From Ciborinia camelliae (Eukaryota > Ascomycota > Leotiomycetes > Helotiales > Sclerotiniaceae): DNA of 64,000 nt. The stretch spans positions 3,772,823-3,836,822 of the forward strand of contig JANPYM010000002.1 of assembly GCA_025890175.1 (NCBI GenBank), read 5' to 3'. The notes below the pieces were generated by a model, which was not told the DNA's origin, ran no database searches, and worked only from the letters and a program-made list of their open reading frames with translations. The position numbers were made by a program, and so were the translations under genes. Shown in pieces: positions 37,746 to 49,150 of the stretch. Position 1 is the first letter of the stretch. Each line of letters begins with the position of its first letter.

Positions 37746-40109
37746 ATGACACCTTCCAATCATGCATCTCCCTTCAGTCCCCCCGAATCGGTGACAAGTC
37801 CCACTCCGCTGAGGAGACCGAAGACCAGAATGTCTGCGGATGCACAGTCGATGACTTCCTCTGTATCTTCGCTACCTTACAGAGCATCGAATGCCTCAGT
37901 ACAGTCATTGTTTGCGTCAACTACAACTCCTTCCAGTTCAAGACCAGTCTCCCCAACCGGCGGAACATCGACACCCTCCCGAATCGCAGGATCTGTTTTT
38001 GGCGGAAGCACACCATCCGAAAGCCATCTTTTACCATCGGATAGGAAGGACGACCCACGAAATTTAATTTTGTCAGGCTTCGTTCCCCATATTGCAGTAC
38101 ATACGTCTGCCGATACACATGAGCTTGCGCAAGACAAAGGGTTCAAGGGGGGGTTGTGGGAGTTAATAAGGCCCTTCGGGGAGAAGATACAAGGAAAGGT
38201 CAATGTGCGCGATAGTATAGGAGCTGGTAGGACGTACGACGATTTTGGGGTACGATTTGTACAATTAGGTGATGGGCTCGAGATACCAGAAGGAATACCT
38301 GGGACGCGAAGGAGTGGAGAAGGAAGAGTGCTGCCGCCGAATGGTAACAAACCTATACCGGACTCTATCGCAGGCCAGCGCTTGAGGACCGGAGGAGATA
38401 TTCCACAAATTGAACGACTTGTCGATCGACATTTAACAAATGCCGAGGAATTCCCAAGTGTCAGCGCAGAGGACTTTTTGAACTTGAAGGATAGCTCTAA
38501 AATTTCTGGGGCACCTTCACCATTTTATACACTTTATTTACGAAGATTGCTTTCAGGAATTCCCTTGGCCCCGCATGAAACTTTCTCACATCCAGTGGCA
38601 TGTATTATTGCCATAAGTTCACGAAATAAAAATCCGATTGAAGCTTTAAGGAAGTTATATGAAGAGTCAAGTCGTGGAGACAAACGGTTGCCACTTTGGG
38701 TCAATGACGATTATCTCCGCTATTATGTTCTGGTACATGATGAAGAACGAGATGATATCACCAAATCTATTACATTGTTTGAACAAATGAAACGTCATTT
38801 TGGGCTTCATTGTCATCTTCTGAGGCTCCGAAGCAGTCAATGTGTGGCAACAGATGATGATAGTGTACAACTTCCACGATGCGAATGGGTAGCTGCATCA
38901 GAAGAAATGGCCGAGATACAGGCGAGAGAATCTCAAGAAGATCCCGAGGATTCATTTCCGTGCATATATGAATCTGACACCACTGCTATAAAAACATTTA
39001 TTCGAGAGATGGTCACCCAGTCTGTTGTTCCATCGATGGAGAGATGTGTGGCAACTTGGAACGATCAGGTTGCTTCACGGCGAAGGGGTATAAGTGGAAG
39101 ATTTATGAGTCTTTCGAAGACTTTAAAATGGTCAGCATTTGGTTCCAGCTCACGAAGTACTTCTACAACTGCGATAGGATCCGGCAGCAATTATGATGCC
39201 TTGCAAGGTTTTTATCGACCGGATTCACCTGAGGCGTTGATGCGAAAACTGGCAGACTATTCGTTTATGCTTCGAGATTGGAAATTAGCGCAGCAAATTT
39301 ATGATTTGTTACGGTCAGATTTCACGAATGATAAAGCATGGAAATATCATGCAGCAGCGAATGAAATGGCTGCTGTTAGTACCCTCATGATGCCTCATTC
39401 TATCAGCGCAAAAACACGTACTGAAACCATCGATTTGATGCTTGAGACCTCATCGTACTCATATATGACACGGTGCAGTGCTCCATATGGAGCCCTGCGC
39501 TGTTTGACACTAGGAATGGAGCTTCTTCGAGTGAGAGGTGGATCAGCTACAGGTGACGCAGCAAGATGGGGTGCGAGACTTCTTGAACACAAAATTGTGG
39601 GCTCAATCGGCGATGCATTGTTCAAGGAACGTGTTGCGGTCTGCTATGGTACGAAGAAGGGACATGGAGTTGGTCTCTGGGGTAGTAGAACTAGAAAATC
39701 TGCCATGTGGAGTATTATGGCTGCTGAAGGATGGCTGAACCTTGAGAAGCCCCATCAATCGAAAAAGAGTCTAGACGATGCTCGTGCGAAATATGCCACA
39801 TTGACGCACAAGGACAGTCTGTCACATTTCTTTGAAGCGAATGAATTCGTTCAAGGTCTTGAGACTGAGATTGAAAATACTTTATACCCCATTACTGAGT
39901 CACAAGCAACAATCATGCCAGACGATTTAATAGAGACAACGATGGGAGAAGAGAGCGAAGCTTTCAATTCGCGTCCACATCGAAGAAGTCTTATAGGGGG
40001 AGTACCGCCCCCTATCGCAAGTCTAGAATCGGCTCCTTTGCATGGGGCATTAATTGAAGCGGAAGCGAAAAATAAAGCTGTTGCTAGTAATGACTTTGAA
40101 CAGGAGTAA
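37746..40109 (+). CDS. TRS85: TRAPPIII complex subunit Trs85/TRAPPC8-like
   Basis: Subunit that defines TRAPPIII, the activator of the Rab Ypt1 in autophagy and Golgi traffic. Single exon, 787 residues from the ATG at 37746 (the open frame begins earlier, at a TTG). The N-terminal 75 residues are Ser/Pro/Thr-rich and probably disordered. The Trs85 family core includes LYLRRLLSGIPLAPHETFSHP, followed by the segment LPLWVNDDYLRYYVLVHDE, and then a helical-repeat region (RKLADYSFMLRDWKLAQQIY, CSAPYGALRCLTLG, AAEGWLNLEKPHQSK). Length is close to that of fungal family members (yeast 698). The family call is strong. Confidence 0.92.
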   Translation: MTPSNHASPFSPPESVTSPTPLRRPKTRMSADAQSMTSSVSSLPYRASNASVQSLFASTTTPSSSRPVSPTGGTSTPSRIAGSVFGGSTPSESHLLPSDRKDDPRNLILSGFVPHIAVHTSADTHELAQDKGFKGGLWELIRPFGEKIQGKVNVRDSIGAGRTYDDFGVRFVQLGDGLEIPEGIPGTRRSGEGRVLPPNGNKPIPDSIAGQRLRTGGDIPQIERLVDRHLTNAEEFPSVSAEDFLNLKDSSKISGAPSPFYTLYLRRLLSGIPLAPHETFSHPVACIIAISSRNKNPIEALRKLYEESSRGDKRLPLWVNDDYLRYYVLVHDEERDDITKSITLFEQMKRHFGLHCHLLRLRSSQCVATDDDSVQLPRCEWVAASEEMAEIQARESQEDPEDSFPCIYESDTTAIKTFIREMVTQSVVPSMERCVATWNDQVASRRRGISGRFMSLSKTLKWSAFGSSSRSTSTTAIGSGSNYDALQGFYRPDSPEALMRKLADYSFMLRDWKLAQQIYDLLRSDFTNDKAWKYHAAANEMAAVSTLMMPHSISAKTRTETIDLMLETSSYSYMTRCSAPYGALRCLTLGMELLRVRGGSATGDAARWGARLLEHKIVGSIGDALFKERVAVCYGTKKGHGVGLWGSRTRKSAMWSIMAAEGWLNLEKPHQSKKSLDDARAKYATLTHKDSLSHFFEANEFVQGLETEIENTLYPITESQATIMPDDLIETTMGEESEAFNSRPHRRSLIGGVPPPIASLESAPLHGALIEAEAKNKAVASNDFEQE

Positions 40110-41661
40110 TCGGAGGGTGATGTTACTGTTAGTTGTCAATGAGCGCGAGCGAACTTCCTGCATATACCATTTTAGTTTTGAGAGGTCCTCGTTGACTGAG
40201 TTGGGAAGGAAAGCATGGCGGAATAGGAGTTGAGGAGTTTTAGATCTGGTTGAAGATAGGTAGTCTTAGGGATGGAAATCGGGATCATCATATGTATGAA
40301 TATTCTACGAGATGAATTCCATGAATGACTTTATCAACGATCACAATTATCGAGTAGATTCTACGTGCTGGGAACTCTACCAATTATGGCACTCTCAATC
40401 TCTTAGTCCACTTCCTTTGGGTCAAGAATGTTTACCTTTTTCTTAGTCATTCATTCACCGGTCCACCTGAGGTTTTTCATTGCTTTTACACTTCATTCTT
40501 CCCTTCAAAAAGAGTATTGATACCATTCTTCAAGGTTCCAAAGGGCTGTCTTTCAAATACATCTACTTCGTTCAAGTTGACCATTACATCTGTGTTCATC
40601 GAATACCACAATATTCCATGCTAGTAACTAGGTAGTCTACGGAGGTCTCTGCGATCCTCTCCTCCGTCTTCGTTACTCATATCCCAGGAAAGCTCACGTC
40701 TATTACCTATCCCTAGATGTTTGGAGGACTAGATGGCATATTGTCTACCTACCTAGGTCGCTTTGGATACGGCTGGTGGTTTACTCTCATCCCGGATTTT
40801 ACTTTGTGTTTTTTATTTTGGCATTCTTGACACTTGAGTATACAGCAAGCAGCAAGCAGCAAGCGCTCCAATCATGTATATGTGGTTAAACTGTCGAGGT
40901 ATTCACCATTAAGAACTTTTCCTTGTTGATTACCTACCTATCCCCCGATATCCGATTATTTCCACCTTTTCCATCTACATAAGTAGGTAGGTAGATACCG
41001 TAAATAAAATATACAATCCCCAAACAAAACATCAACATGGGAACACATAATTCTAATTCGAGGTCACGACAAACAGCAAGATGGAATTTCGTCATACATT
41101 CTTATATAAATACCTAGGTAGATGATCTATATCTCAAATAGATGGATATATTGCAGTATAGCTAGCTAGCTAGCTATTGTAGCATCTATGATGAGTGCTC
41201 GACTGGTAGTTCATTAGCTCATAGATCCATATCTTTTCTCGTAGTTAGCGCTTTGATTGTTCGGCTTGTTTTCTTTTTTCTATCTGGACTTTCTTTTCTG
41301 TGTTTCGGTGTGGTGTGTAGAATATGATGGAGGAAATTCTTAAGGTTCTGGGATCCTTATATTGGGAAGGTTCCGGGAATCTTAGTATTGTAAGATTCCC
41401 ATGTAAATATTTTAATTGTAGTATTTAACCAAGACCTCTTTCAAGTTGTAACATTGAGATATTCCATCTGTATAGAAGATAGCCTACTAGTATATCTAAA
41501 CAAAAAAGTATTCTCCAATCTCTTAGTTCTTAATATACCGAAACGCCTTTTCCTTTTTGACGAAAACCAACCCGCTAAATATAAGATTCCCCTTTTCCTG
41601 TTTCCAAATCTGTGGAGGCCTACCGAAATACCATAAGAACAAACACCAAACCACTTAACCA
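40110..41661. other. Intergenic region with simple repeats
   Basis: No gene seen. It contains (AGCAAGC)x3 at 40844-40864, a TAGC run near 41159-41176, and several ACCTACCTAGGT-type motifs (about 40746-40758 and 41111-41120). The right part holds the 3' end of the J-protein gene. Confidence 0.5.
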
Positions 41662-42871
41662 TCAAATCCTTACACCGTCCCTTTCCCCCTCCTCATCCTT
41701 CCCAGCTTCTCCAATAATAAACTCCAAAACCTTACAAACCCTCTCGTTTAAAATCCCACCTCTGACCCATTCCTCCTCCTCCTCTTCTAATCCCGCTTTT
41801 CTAGCCCTCCTCTCCTTTTCAACTCTTTCCCTCAGCGCCCTATCAACTCTAACCGGTACCGCCACCACAACCCTGACCAACAAAACCATCATTCTAGCTT
41901 TTCCCAGAAAATCCCACCTCCCCAACCCTCTTAATCTCTTCTGAACCCTCCATATCCTACCCATCTCGATATAGATCAATAAAGCCCATATCCTCCCTCT
42001 CATCACCAGCTCTCTTACTTTTATAAAAGCGATTTCGATCGAAGATGTCACGTCGGTGTTGATGAGGTGAGGGTATTGAGAATTGAGGGATGAAAGGAGA
42101 GAGCGGATGGTAATGAAGTCACCGGTGAGGAAATCATGGATGAGGGATGAGACGGTAGTCCGGAAGAGATTATCCGAACCTAAGGAGGGTGAGGGGTGCT
42201 TGGTTGGCAGGGAGGTGGTGGTAAAGGGGGAGAATGTAAGAGGGGCGCGATCATATGTTCGGCGAGAGGAGGGTGATTTGAGGATTTCGAAAGAAAATGC
42301 CAGGCGTTGAAATGCGCTGAAAGAACGATATTTCGATTAATCAATGAACTGGAAATACAGAGTATAAATAGAATGGAGTAAAAATACCGAGTAGAAAGTG
42401 GATGAAATGGAATTTTATCTGGATGACATATTTTCGATCGTTCTAAATAACATCGTCGAAGTTCCGCGCTTGTGGCAGACCTTGGTGCTCCGAGTATTTT
42501 GTATAACTATGAGATGAGTTATGTTGTCAGTCATCGGCTTCTCTTACCTGTACCCTTCTGTCGCAAAGCGCGGTACTCGCTTGCGCTACGCATGTTCAGG
42601 CGAGTACAGCACAATAGGAGAATGAATATCGCAATTTCCAGATGGAAATGTCATAGAATGAAGATAATAAACATACATCTTCTTCGGTGAGAATACCTAT
42701 ATATCGTGAAAATAAATTCCAAGTCAGTTCCATTCTCCTATATCGATATCGAAACCACCAGTCCAGAACTCCGGAATCTACCAAAAATCACATGTCAAAC
42801 ACGACTCAAAACTTACTTTGAATTACATGATCCTTAGAAGCAGAAAATCTCCCCAAATCTCTCTCAATCAT
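41662..42871 (-). CDS. J-domain (DnaJ-like) protein
   Basis: Probable Hsp70 co-chaperone. Proposed exons 42871-42817, 42777-42677, 42506-42388 and 42316-41662; introns of 39, 170 and 71 nt; phases join to 309 residues. A J-domain spans about residues 53-110: LYKILGAPRSATSAELRR, the HPD motif at 80-82 (ICHPDK), then AFQRLAFSFEILKS and RRTYDR. HPD stimulates Hsp70 ATPase. After it come a Pro/Ser/Thr-rich linker and a basic, partly hydrophobic C-terminal half with an acidic EEEEEE run. No Gly/Phe or zinc-finger region, so it is class C-like. Partner and location unknown; the N-terminal 52 residues could be a presequence. The 39-nt first intron is short for the group, so exon 1 is the least certain. 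Confidence 0.75.
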
Positions 42872-45123
42872 TCTAATGCTCTCTTTTCCACCAAGATAAT
42901 ACAATAATTAAAGGGGGTATTAAAGAAACAATATGGGAAGCATTTTGTCCAAGAAGTGAGATGTAAAAGTAAAATGTTAAAGGTTACATGGAAAGTCAAT
43001 GTGGAAAAAGCATGGTGGTGCTTCATAAGGCGCGGGAGGAACTTTACTTTCACATGGAAAAAATTGTGAGGCGTGGGTTGGGGTGTGGTGTGACAGTGAC
43101 AGCGGGGGAAAATGTGGGGTTCCGGTTGGTGGAGAATCGAAGGGGCTGAATGACTAAGGGTTTATACAAAGTTATGCATTGACTTTATGCAACTGGGCAT
43201 AACTTAAGGAACTCGTCTCAGTAGGTAGGTACTCTTCTCAGGAGTGATATAGAACTCTCATTCATCAAGAATTGATCAAGTAGTATTTATTATTTGTTGT
43301 AAATTGTAACTTTAAAGGTACTCCTCGGTCCAATGCCATATGTCATCTTGTCAAGCCTTATTACTGAACCCAGAATATAACATGAAGCACCGCCCGCCTG
43401 CCTACCAGTGATAAACCCGATCCTTCGCACTGTTAATCTCATCTTAATGGAAGTCCCAGCCTTAAAGGATAACCCGCCATGTATAATATCCCGAGCGGAA
43501 ACTCCTTGCATCATCAAAATATCCTGACTCCTGGCTCCCACCCTTGTTCCGAATGGATGGGTACCGGTCACAACTTCATTCCATATCAAGTTCCTTCTCA
43601 TCCACCTAAATACTCTCCTGTAAGTCCTCCTCGCTTTGTATTTGGCTTTTCTTGAACTTTGTTCCAAATCCAATCCATCCACCACTTCGAAGCGGCACTT
43701 GATAATCGTCAATTACTTTCTGAAGGGTAGCCTATTCAGAGTTTGTGGATGGAGTAATTTTGAGCGGTACTGACCAAATCTCAGTGCCAGTTTCCTTTGA
43801 TATTTCGTCGGTCCTCATGAAGTTGAATGCATATCCTCCGATTCTCAACCAAAATCTTCCGCGCTCATTTTAGTAGGGAATGTATCATGTATGTGACTTT
43901 TTGTACGACCTGCATTTCGCAAAGAAACGAGAGTTTGCGCAGTATTGGAAGACGTCGCTAGGACTGTGAAGATAATTGTGGAGGATTCTGATGTATATGT
44001 AGAAATTTGATCTGATTTTACGTGAGTATAGAGTTCATATAGAATGCTAAGTCGTGAGTATATATACTGAATTTGATCACCTCAATATTGGCCACGATTG
44101 GTAGAGTATTCTAACACATCAAGAAATAGTATTGAGGCAATCGTAGAGCTCCGGGAGACACTTTTTGAGCGATCAAAGACCTTGGTGAAATATTTTATAT
44201 ATAGATGTGGACGGCGGTACTAGATCTTCGATAGAACACAAAATTATGAAGGGCCATAGGGGAGAATCCACATTCGCAAATGCCAACTTATCCTCAATCG
44301 ACTGAGGTCTCTTTATAGGAACCAAGAGTTTGGCATCTGCGAAGTTGTTCTGGAGTGCGAAATGATAGGTAGTTAGTGTGTTCAAGTCCCCCAGCTTAAA
44401 ATGCAACACAATAAGGTGCGACCCATGTGGCTTGAAGGCTCTATATATGTCCAATTATTGGATGAATAGTGTAGCCTTACATCAAATGCGAGATTATGTA
44501 GGAACATACGAGCCTCTCCTCGATCCTGTGAAAGCTTAGACCATGCATGCAATAATTTTCATGATTGGATTTTAAATCTAAAGCTCCTCCGTACACACTG
44601 GATAGAAGATAGTAGATTTAAATCCTCCATTTAGGTAGTAAATTGCTGGAAATTTTGATGGTCTCAACAGCCTTGCCATTGTATACGGATTGAAGCTATT
44701 CCTATGGAACAGATCGGAGAAAATTGCGTTAATGAGAATCGATCTTTCATTAGGTATTAGCCACCTAGCCATATCATAACTCAAAACCTTCTGTGGAGAT
44801 TTCAATTCATCTCAGCCGAATCATTAAATGGAGGAAGGAGGAAGAAAAGAAATGGCCAATGAGTTGACTGTTGAATCATCCCAAGTCGCGACTTCTACGA
44901 CCAAGGTTCAAATATCTCGAATATTCCATGTCAGTCATTTCTTATTGCCTGAGAAGAGTATATCGTTACTTCGAAATTTTGTTGAGAACAGGAGTTCTTT
45001 GTTGGTTGTGTTTGGAAACTTTAGGTAAAACCATATTGATTACTAAGCAAGCTCCTTCCACTGTAAGGATTCTGCTCCATCAAATCTACCAACAAACAAC
45101 ATTTTACACCGCAACCTACAATC
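42872..45123. other. Intergenic region with possible gene relics
   Basis: No intact gene. Minus-strand coding-like patches occur at 43290-43869 (listed separately) and at 44173-44805, where phrases such as EARMFLHNLAFDV and GGFKSTIFYPV appear in shifting frames broken by stops. These may be decayed genes. Confidence 0.4.
43560..43869 (-). pseudogene. Possible decayed gene fragment
   Basis: One minus-strand frame starting at 43869 reads like protein (RFWLRIGGYAFNFMRTDEIS, then LQKVIDDYQVPLRSGGWIGF) but is cut by TAG at 43734-43732 and TAG at 43608-43606. The first could be removed as an intron end (AATAG), so a spliced gene is not excluded. Family not recognised. Confidence 0.35.
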
Positions 45124-47035
45124 ATGTTCGAGTCTGCTCGTGATCCTGCAAAGGCCAGAATAATAACTGCAGCAGCTTCTGAATATGATACGACATTATT
45201 ACCTTCTACTTGTAAGCCTCCATCACTTTCCTGAGAAGCATTTTCATAACACGTGACCAGTTTTACCAGAACGTTATCATTTACAAGATCTGTATCGAGA
45301 GCTTGTAGACGAAACTAAGGATGGAAAAGATGTAAGTATACATCTTTTAGTATCCTATATGGCCTACATACTTACTAGAATGGTTAGGAAGAGTTAGAAA
45401 ACATCCTCATACTTGCTAGCTGTCTAGAACAAAACTCGAATTTGGTGAAAGGGTTAGATGATGAGGAATGTCTCGAGAAGCTTGAGGATTATCTAACCAA
45501 AAGAATATTGCCTAATGGCAACGTGTTTTCTTTAGATCGATATCAAACCGATGGTAAGCTATCTCTTCCCTACTTACACGTTCGGAGTATAGGCTCATTC
45601 TTTTGAGGCGAAGAGGGATCAGACAAAGCCCTCAAAATCAAGAAATACAAGTACAAATACATCCTCTGTATTGTTTCGATATCCCTCCTTCTTGAAATAT
45701 TTTCAAACCCACAATCACCACCAAAGAATGACACACTTCTTTCCGTAATCCCATTCGCTACTATAATGAGCCCATGGACGACTACCAAGTCTCACCAAAT
45801 CGCTACTGCGATACTCGAAAAACATAATTCTTATGTTCAGTCCCCAGAGTTTCTAGTTACGTACCTTCTAAAATCATTCATTCGCCGCATATTTTCTGAA
45901 GCCCCCGCTCCCAAGTCCGTTACTGCATCTTCCCGAAAAGCAGCACCATCATCTGCACCACCTCCACATTTCGATGTTCGTGAATCTTCCCCTTCAAGAC
46001 AACCCTGGAGATCAAATATTCCATATACTATACCGGTTTTACAATGGATTATCGAATCTATTACTGTGAGTCATCTCCCTCCCATCTCATCTCCCCCATA
46101 CTAACAGCCATTGTTAGCCAGACATCCTCCGCAAGGAAGGGTTTCCACTATTGATCCCACCCCTTCTCACGCTCCTTGATTCTCCATCAAACTCAATCCG
46201 CATTCACACTCTCAACTTGCTGCCCACACTATTTCCGAAAATGGGAGATAAAGTCCTCCTACAAACAGGACTAGGTGATGTCTTTGAGGACGCTATTCAC
46301 CCAGTTTTGTTATTTTTACCTTCTTTAACACCTGTTGAGGATACATCTAATCTACTACCAGCGGGATATCAAGCTCTGTATGCACTTTTGGATGTAATCT
46401 GGCCTGGAAAGGAAGGAGAGACCAATATCAGTGACGTCATAGTGCCAACAAACAATCCCTCAAACCCAATATCAGACATTTCTAAATCAGGGGCTCGAGT
46501 CCGTCTCGCCTTTCTCGACCGAATAATGCGCCACGCTATCCTCCCAGCTCATCACCACTGCCAAGAAATACCTTCAGTGGTCGAAATACTCATCGCACAA
46601 ATCGGTATCGTCATTGCAGAGATGGGGATTTGGGGCGTAAAACATCTGAAAGATATTTTACCCATCATGTCCAAGATCCTGATGGATCCTTTCTTGCCCG
46701 ATACCTCCCCATCGCTTGTTATAAAAACCTTGGAGACGTTAAGAGGGGTTATTATTGTGCTATCACCGCGTATCGGGGTTCAGGATCATCGGTTGATGAT
46801 TCTAGAGGCTTTGGGATCTTTATACTGTCAAATTCGTTCGCAGAAACATGTGAAGTCCGAGGAGATAAAACTGGATCATGGAGACATCTTGCGGGAATTG
46901 CAGGAAACGGGAAGAGTCTTCGTAGATGAAGTTCGAAAGTCAGAAGATCAGGATGTGAAAGTGGCATTTCAGCGAGAATTGGACCACCTCATTAAGGCTT
47001 ATGGAGAACTGGCTAATGTTTTCCAAGCGGCTTGA
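45124..47035 (+). CDS. TTI2: TELO2-interacting protein 2 (Tti2) homologue
   Basis: Component of the Tel2-Tti1-Tti2 (TTT) complex, which works with Hsp90 to mature PIKK kinases such as TOR, ATM and ATR. Proposed exons 45124-45211, 45261-45331, 45388-45553, 45608-46065 and 46118-47035; phases join to 566 residues. Features of the Tti2 family: PWTTTKSHQIATAIL with the following FLVTYLLKSFIRRIF region, VLQWIIESIT, and the HEAT-like block LLIPPLLTLLDSPSNSIR ... TGLGDVFEDAIHPVLLFLP. The acceptor of exon 4 is GAG (45605-45607), unusual; the alternative 45611-45613 also keeps the frame. The start follows the leader CTACAATCATG. Good family match by motif pattern; no catalytic residues expected. Confidence 0.82.
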
Positions 47036-47525
47036 AAAGTAAAGGGGGTAGGTTGATTGGGCTTATTAATACACTGCTTCCTCCTCCTTCGTCTTCGTAT
47101 CAAGAGAGCGGGGCACGCAATTCATTAGTCAATAGCAGTAATATCTCACATGGCTTTCGTGTCTTTAACCACATAAATGTTTCCGGATATTTCATATACA
47201 GTGAATGGAGACAAATCTTGTGTTAGAATCAAGCCGGCTTGAAGCTTTCAAGAACAATAGTTTATAGCGATCTATACGAGAATCATATAAGTTAGAACTG
47301 TAAAACTATCCTAGATCCGCCCGAACAGCTGGCTATACATGAATCAAAACAAAGCAAAGCAATATTCCAAGTCTCCAGTTCAGAGAGAAAACATCCGTCA
47401 AAAAATGCCCAGACTTCCCTATATACACGCGCTCTTTTGATACGTACACACCCCATCCATTCATCAACCATCAATTATCGACCATCAATCTTACACTTCA
47501 TATTCAAGATACTCGATACTCAAAC
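47036..47525. other. Intergenic region
   Basis: 3' region of TTI2 and the upstream region of the next small ORF. Its last 60 bases are C/A/T-rich, like a fungal 5' leader. Nothing else seen. Confidence 0.45.
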
Positions 47526-47864
47526 ATGACACCTTCACACACAGAAGACCGAAACGATTCGGACTCTAATATTAATATTACCACGCACTTTTTTGATTTT
47601 TATACACCCGGGCCGAGGGTACGTGATTCGGAACGGGGAGGCGCATTTCAAGGGGCTCGGGCTCGGGATCGGTTGGGGGGTGGGAATAAGGGTGAGGATG
47701 ATGAGGAGAAGAAGGCGAAGAATAGAAATACCATTGTTATATTAACAGAGGAAGGGAGGAAAATCAAGCAAGAAGGTTCTGAAGATAAAATTGAGGGAGA
47801 AATGGAAGTAACAGAGGAGTTTATCAATAGAGTTTGGGAAGTTTGGGAAGTTTGGACTGGGTGA
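47526..47864 (+). CDS. Small acidic hydrophilic protein, unrecognised
   Basis: 112 residues, single exon, from an ATG preceded by A-rich sequence (TCAAACATGACACC). The N-terminus contains THFFDFYTPGPR; the middle is a charged low-complexity region (DDEEKKAKNRN); the end is acidic with a repeated VWEVWEVW. No signal peptide or membrane segment. Not recognised; the N-terminal motif and codon pattern suggest a real small gene, but it could be chance. Confidence 0.45.
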   Translation: MTPSHTEDRNDSDSNINITTHFFDFYTPGPRVRDSERGGAFQGARARDRLGGGNKGEDDEEKKAKNRNTIVILTEEGRKIKQEGSEDKIEGEMEVTEEFINRVWEVWEVWTG

Positions 47865-48538
47865 TCTGGGTGATCGAGGGATGGTGGGGATGTGATGATG
47901 TTGTGAAAAGGGGACGGGGGTATCTAATGGCGAATCTTGAATGTGTTATTCATCCTGATTATTAAATGCATAAGTTGATGATGATACAGGAAAATCATCA
48001 TAGCAGCACCAGGTAGGGAAAAAGGAAAGGTGATTTGGAGTATCAAGGGAAGCTGTTATTGACATCTAAAATTTGCCATGAAGGTTAGATATGAAATGAA
48101 ACGAGATTGGTTGGGTTTACTTGGTAACTCGATGGTATTTGAAAGGATGAATAAGAGATCCGGAATGAAATAACATACACAGGACACGGTGCTACCATTG
48201 GACTTTGTATTGCAACGAACTATTCCGATTCCAACAATCAAATCCTGCTTTGGAGAATATCCAGATGAAGGTAGAACCATCCATCAACTAAGACGCAGCA
48301 TTGTTCCCTTCTTGTACTCCCTGAAGTAAAGTGAGAACTTGGCCCCAACATAACCAGAATAGAGAATTGTTCAAGATCAAAACAACTCCCTTTTCTCATT
48401 CCAAATCTCTATATAAAGCTTATTTCCACCCCATACCATCCTCTTTTCTTTCATTAAACATCAAACAACAACACACGACCAACAACACAAACCCACAACA
48501 CATTCACAACCAACACACCAACCAAACTATCCGCCAAA
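47865..48538. other. Intergenic region with leader for the next ORF
   Basis: No gene seen. From about 48395 the sequence becomes C/A/T-rich, and the last 80 bases are an A/C-rich leader (repeated AACACA and ACCAAC) directly before the start, a strong sign of a transcribed 5' UTR. Confidence 0.5.
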
Positions 48539-48975
48539 ATGACCGACAAAATGGCCGACAACAACATCCTTGAGAAAGATTCCGAAATCACCGACGAGAA
48601 GGGCTGCTTGAACGATCTCGGGCTCCGAGGTCATCAGGAGCTCTCCATAGATATCATCTATCAGCTAGAACTAGCTTGTCTCGACCTCGCAAGACTCATG
48701 AACAACACAGCATTAGTTCTAGAAAGAACTTTGGAGAAGGACTCCAGCCATCCCCCTGAGGAAGTGCAAAGAGATGTAGGAACTGATTGCGAAGAGAGAT
48801 ACGAGGAGGCGAATACGAGTCTCTGTCGATCACAAGAGGAAGTGCAAAGAGATGTGGAAACTGCTTCTGAAGAAGATAGGAAGAATGAGGGGGCGAACAT
48901 TATGAATATTGTAAGTCCCTGTCGAATTCTCTAATTACAAGTGAAATGTCGCAGTCTTGTGTAAGTATCAATTAA
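48539..48975 (+). CDS. Small acidic protein with an internal duplication, unrecognised
   Basis: The ATG at 48539 sits in an excellent context (CCGCCAAAATGACC) after an A/C-rich leader. Spliced form: exons 48539-48910 and 48955-48975 (intron GTAAGT ... TCGCAG), giving 130 residues ending SCVSIN; unspliced it would end at 48934 with 131 residues. Rich in Glu and Asp; a central helix-like stretch is IIYQLELACLDLARLMNN. A direct DNA repeat (48758-48785 and 48836-48863, 26 of 28 identical) encodes EEVQRDV twice, 78 bp apart. No signal peptide or known domain. Probably a real, expressed small gene. Confidence 0.55.
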
Positions 48976-49019
48976 GGGATACAATTTCAACCTCTTTCTA
49001 ACGATAAAATATTTTTATC

Positions 49020-49150
49020 AAAAAAAAAAAAAAAAAAAAAAAAAAGCAAAACAGTAACAAAAACCATAAAAAAAATATGNNNNNNNNNNAAAAAAAAAAA
49101 AAAAAAAAAAAAAAAAGCAAAACAGTAACAAAAACCATAAAAAAAATATG
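49020..49150. other. Assembly gap (10 N) flanked by duplicated sequence
   Basis: N at 49080-49089. On the left a 26-A run (49020-49045) is followed by 34 bp (49046-49079, starting GCAAAACAGTAACAAAAACC); on the right a 27-A run (49090-49116) is followed by the same 34 bp (49117-49150). Most likely one locus split by poly(A) read errors and written twice. Confidence 0.85.

Noticed and set aside
44173..44805. Minus-strand coding-like patches
   Set aside because: Phrases look protein-like but frames shift and stops intervene; no exon model could be made to join, and the family is unknown.
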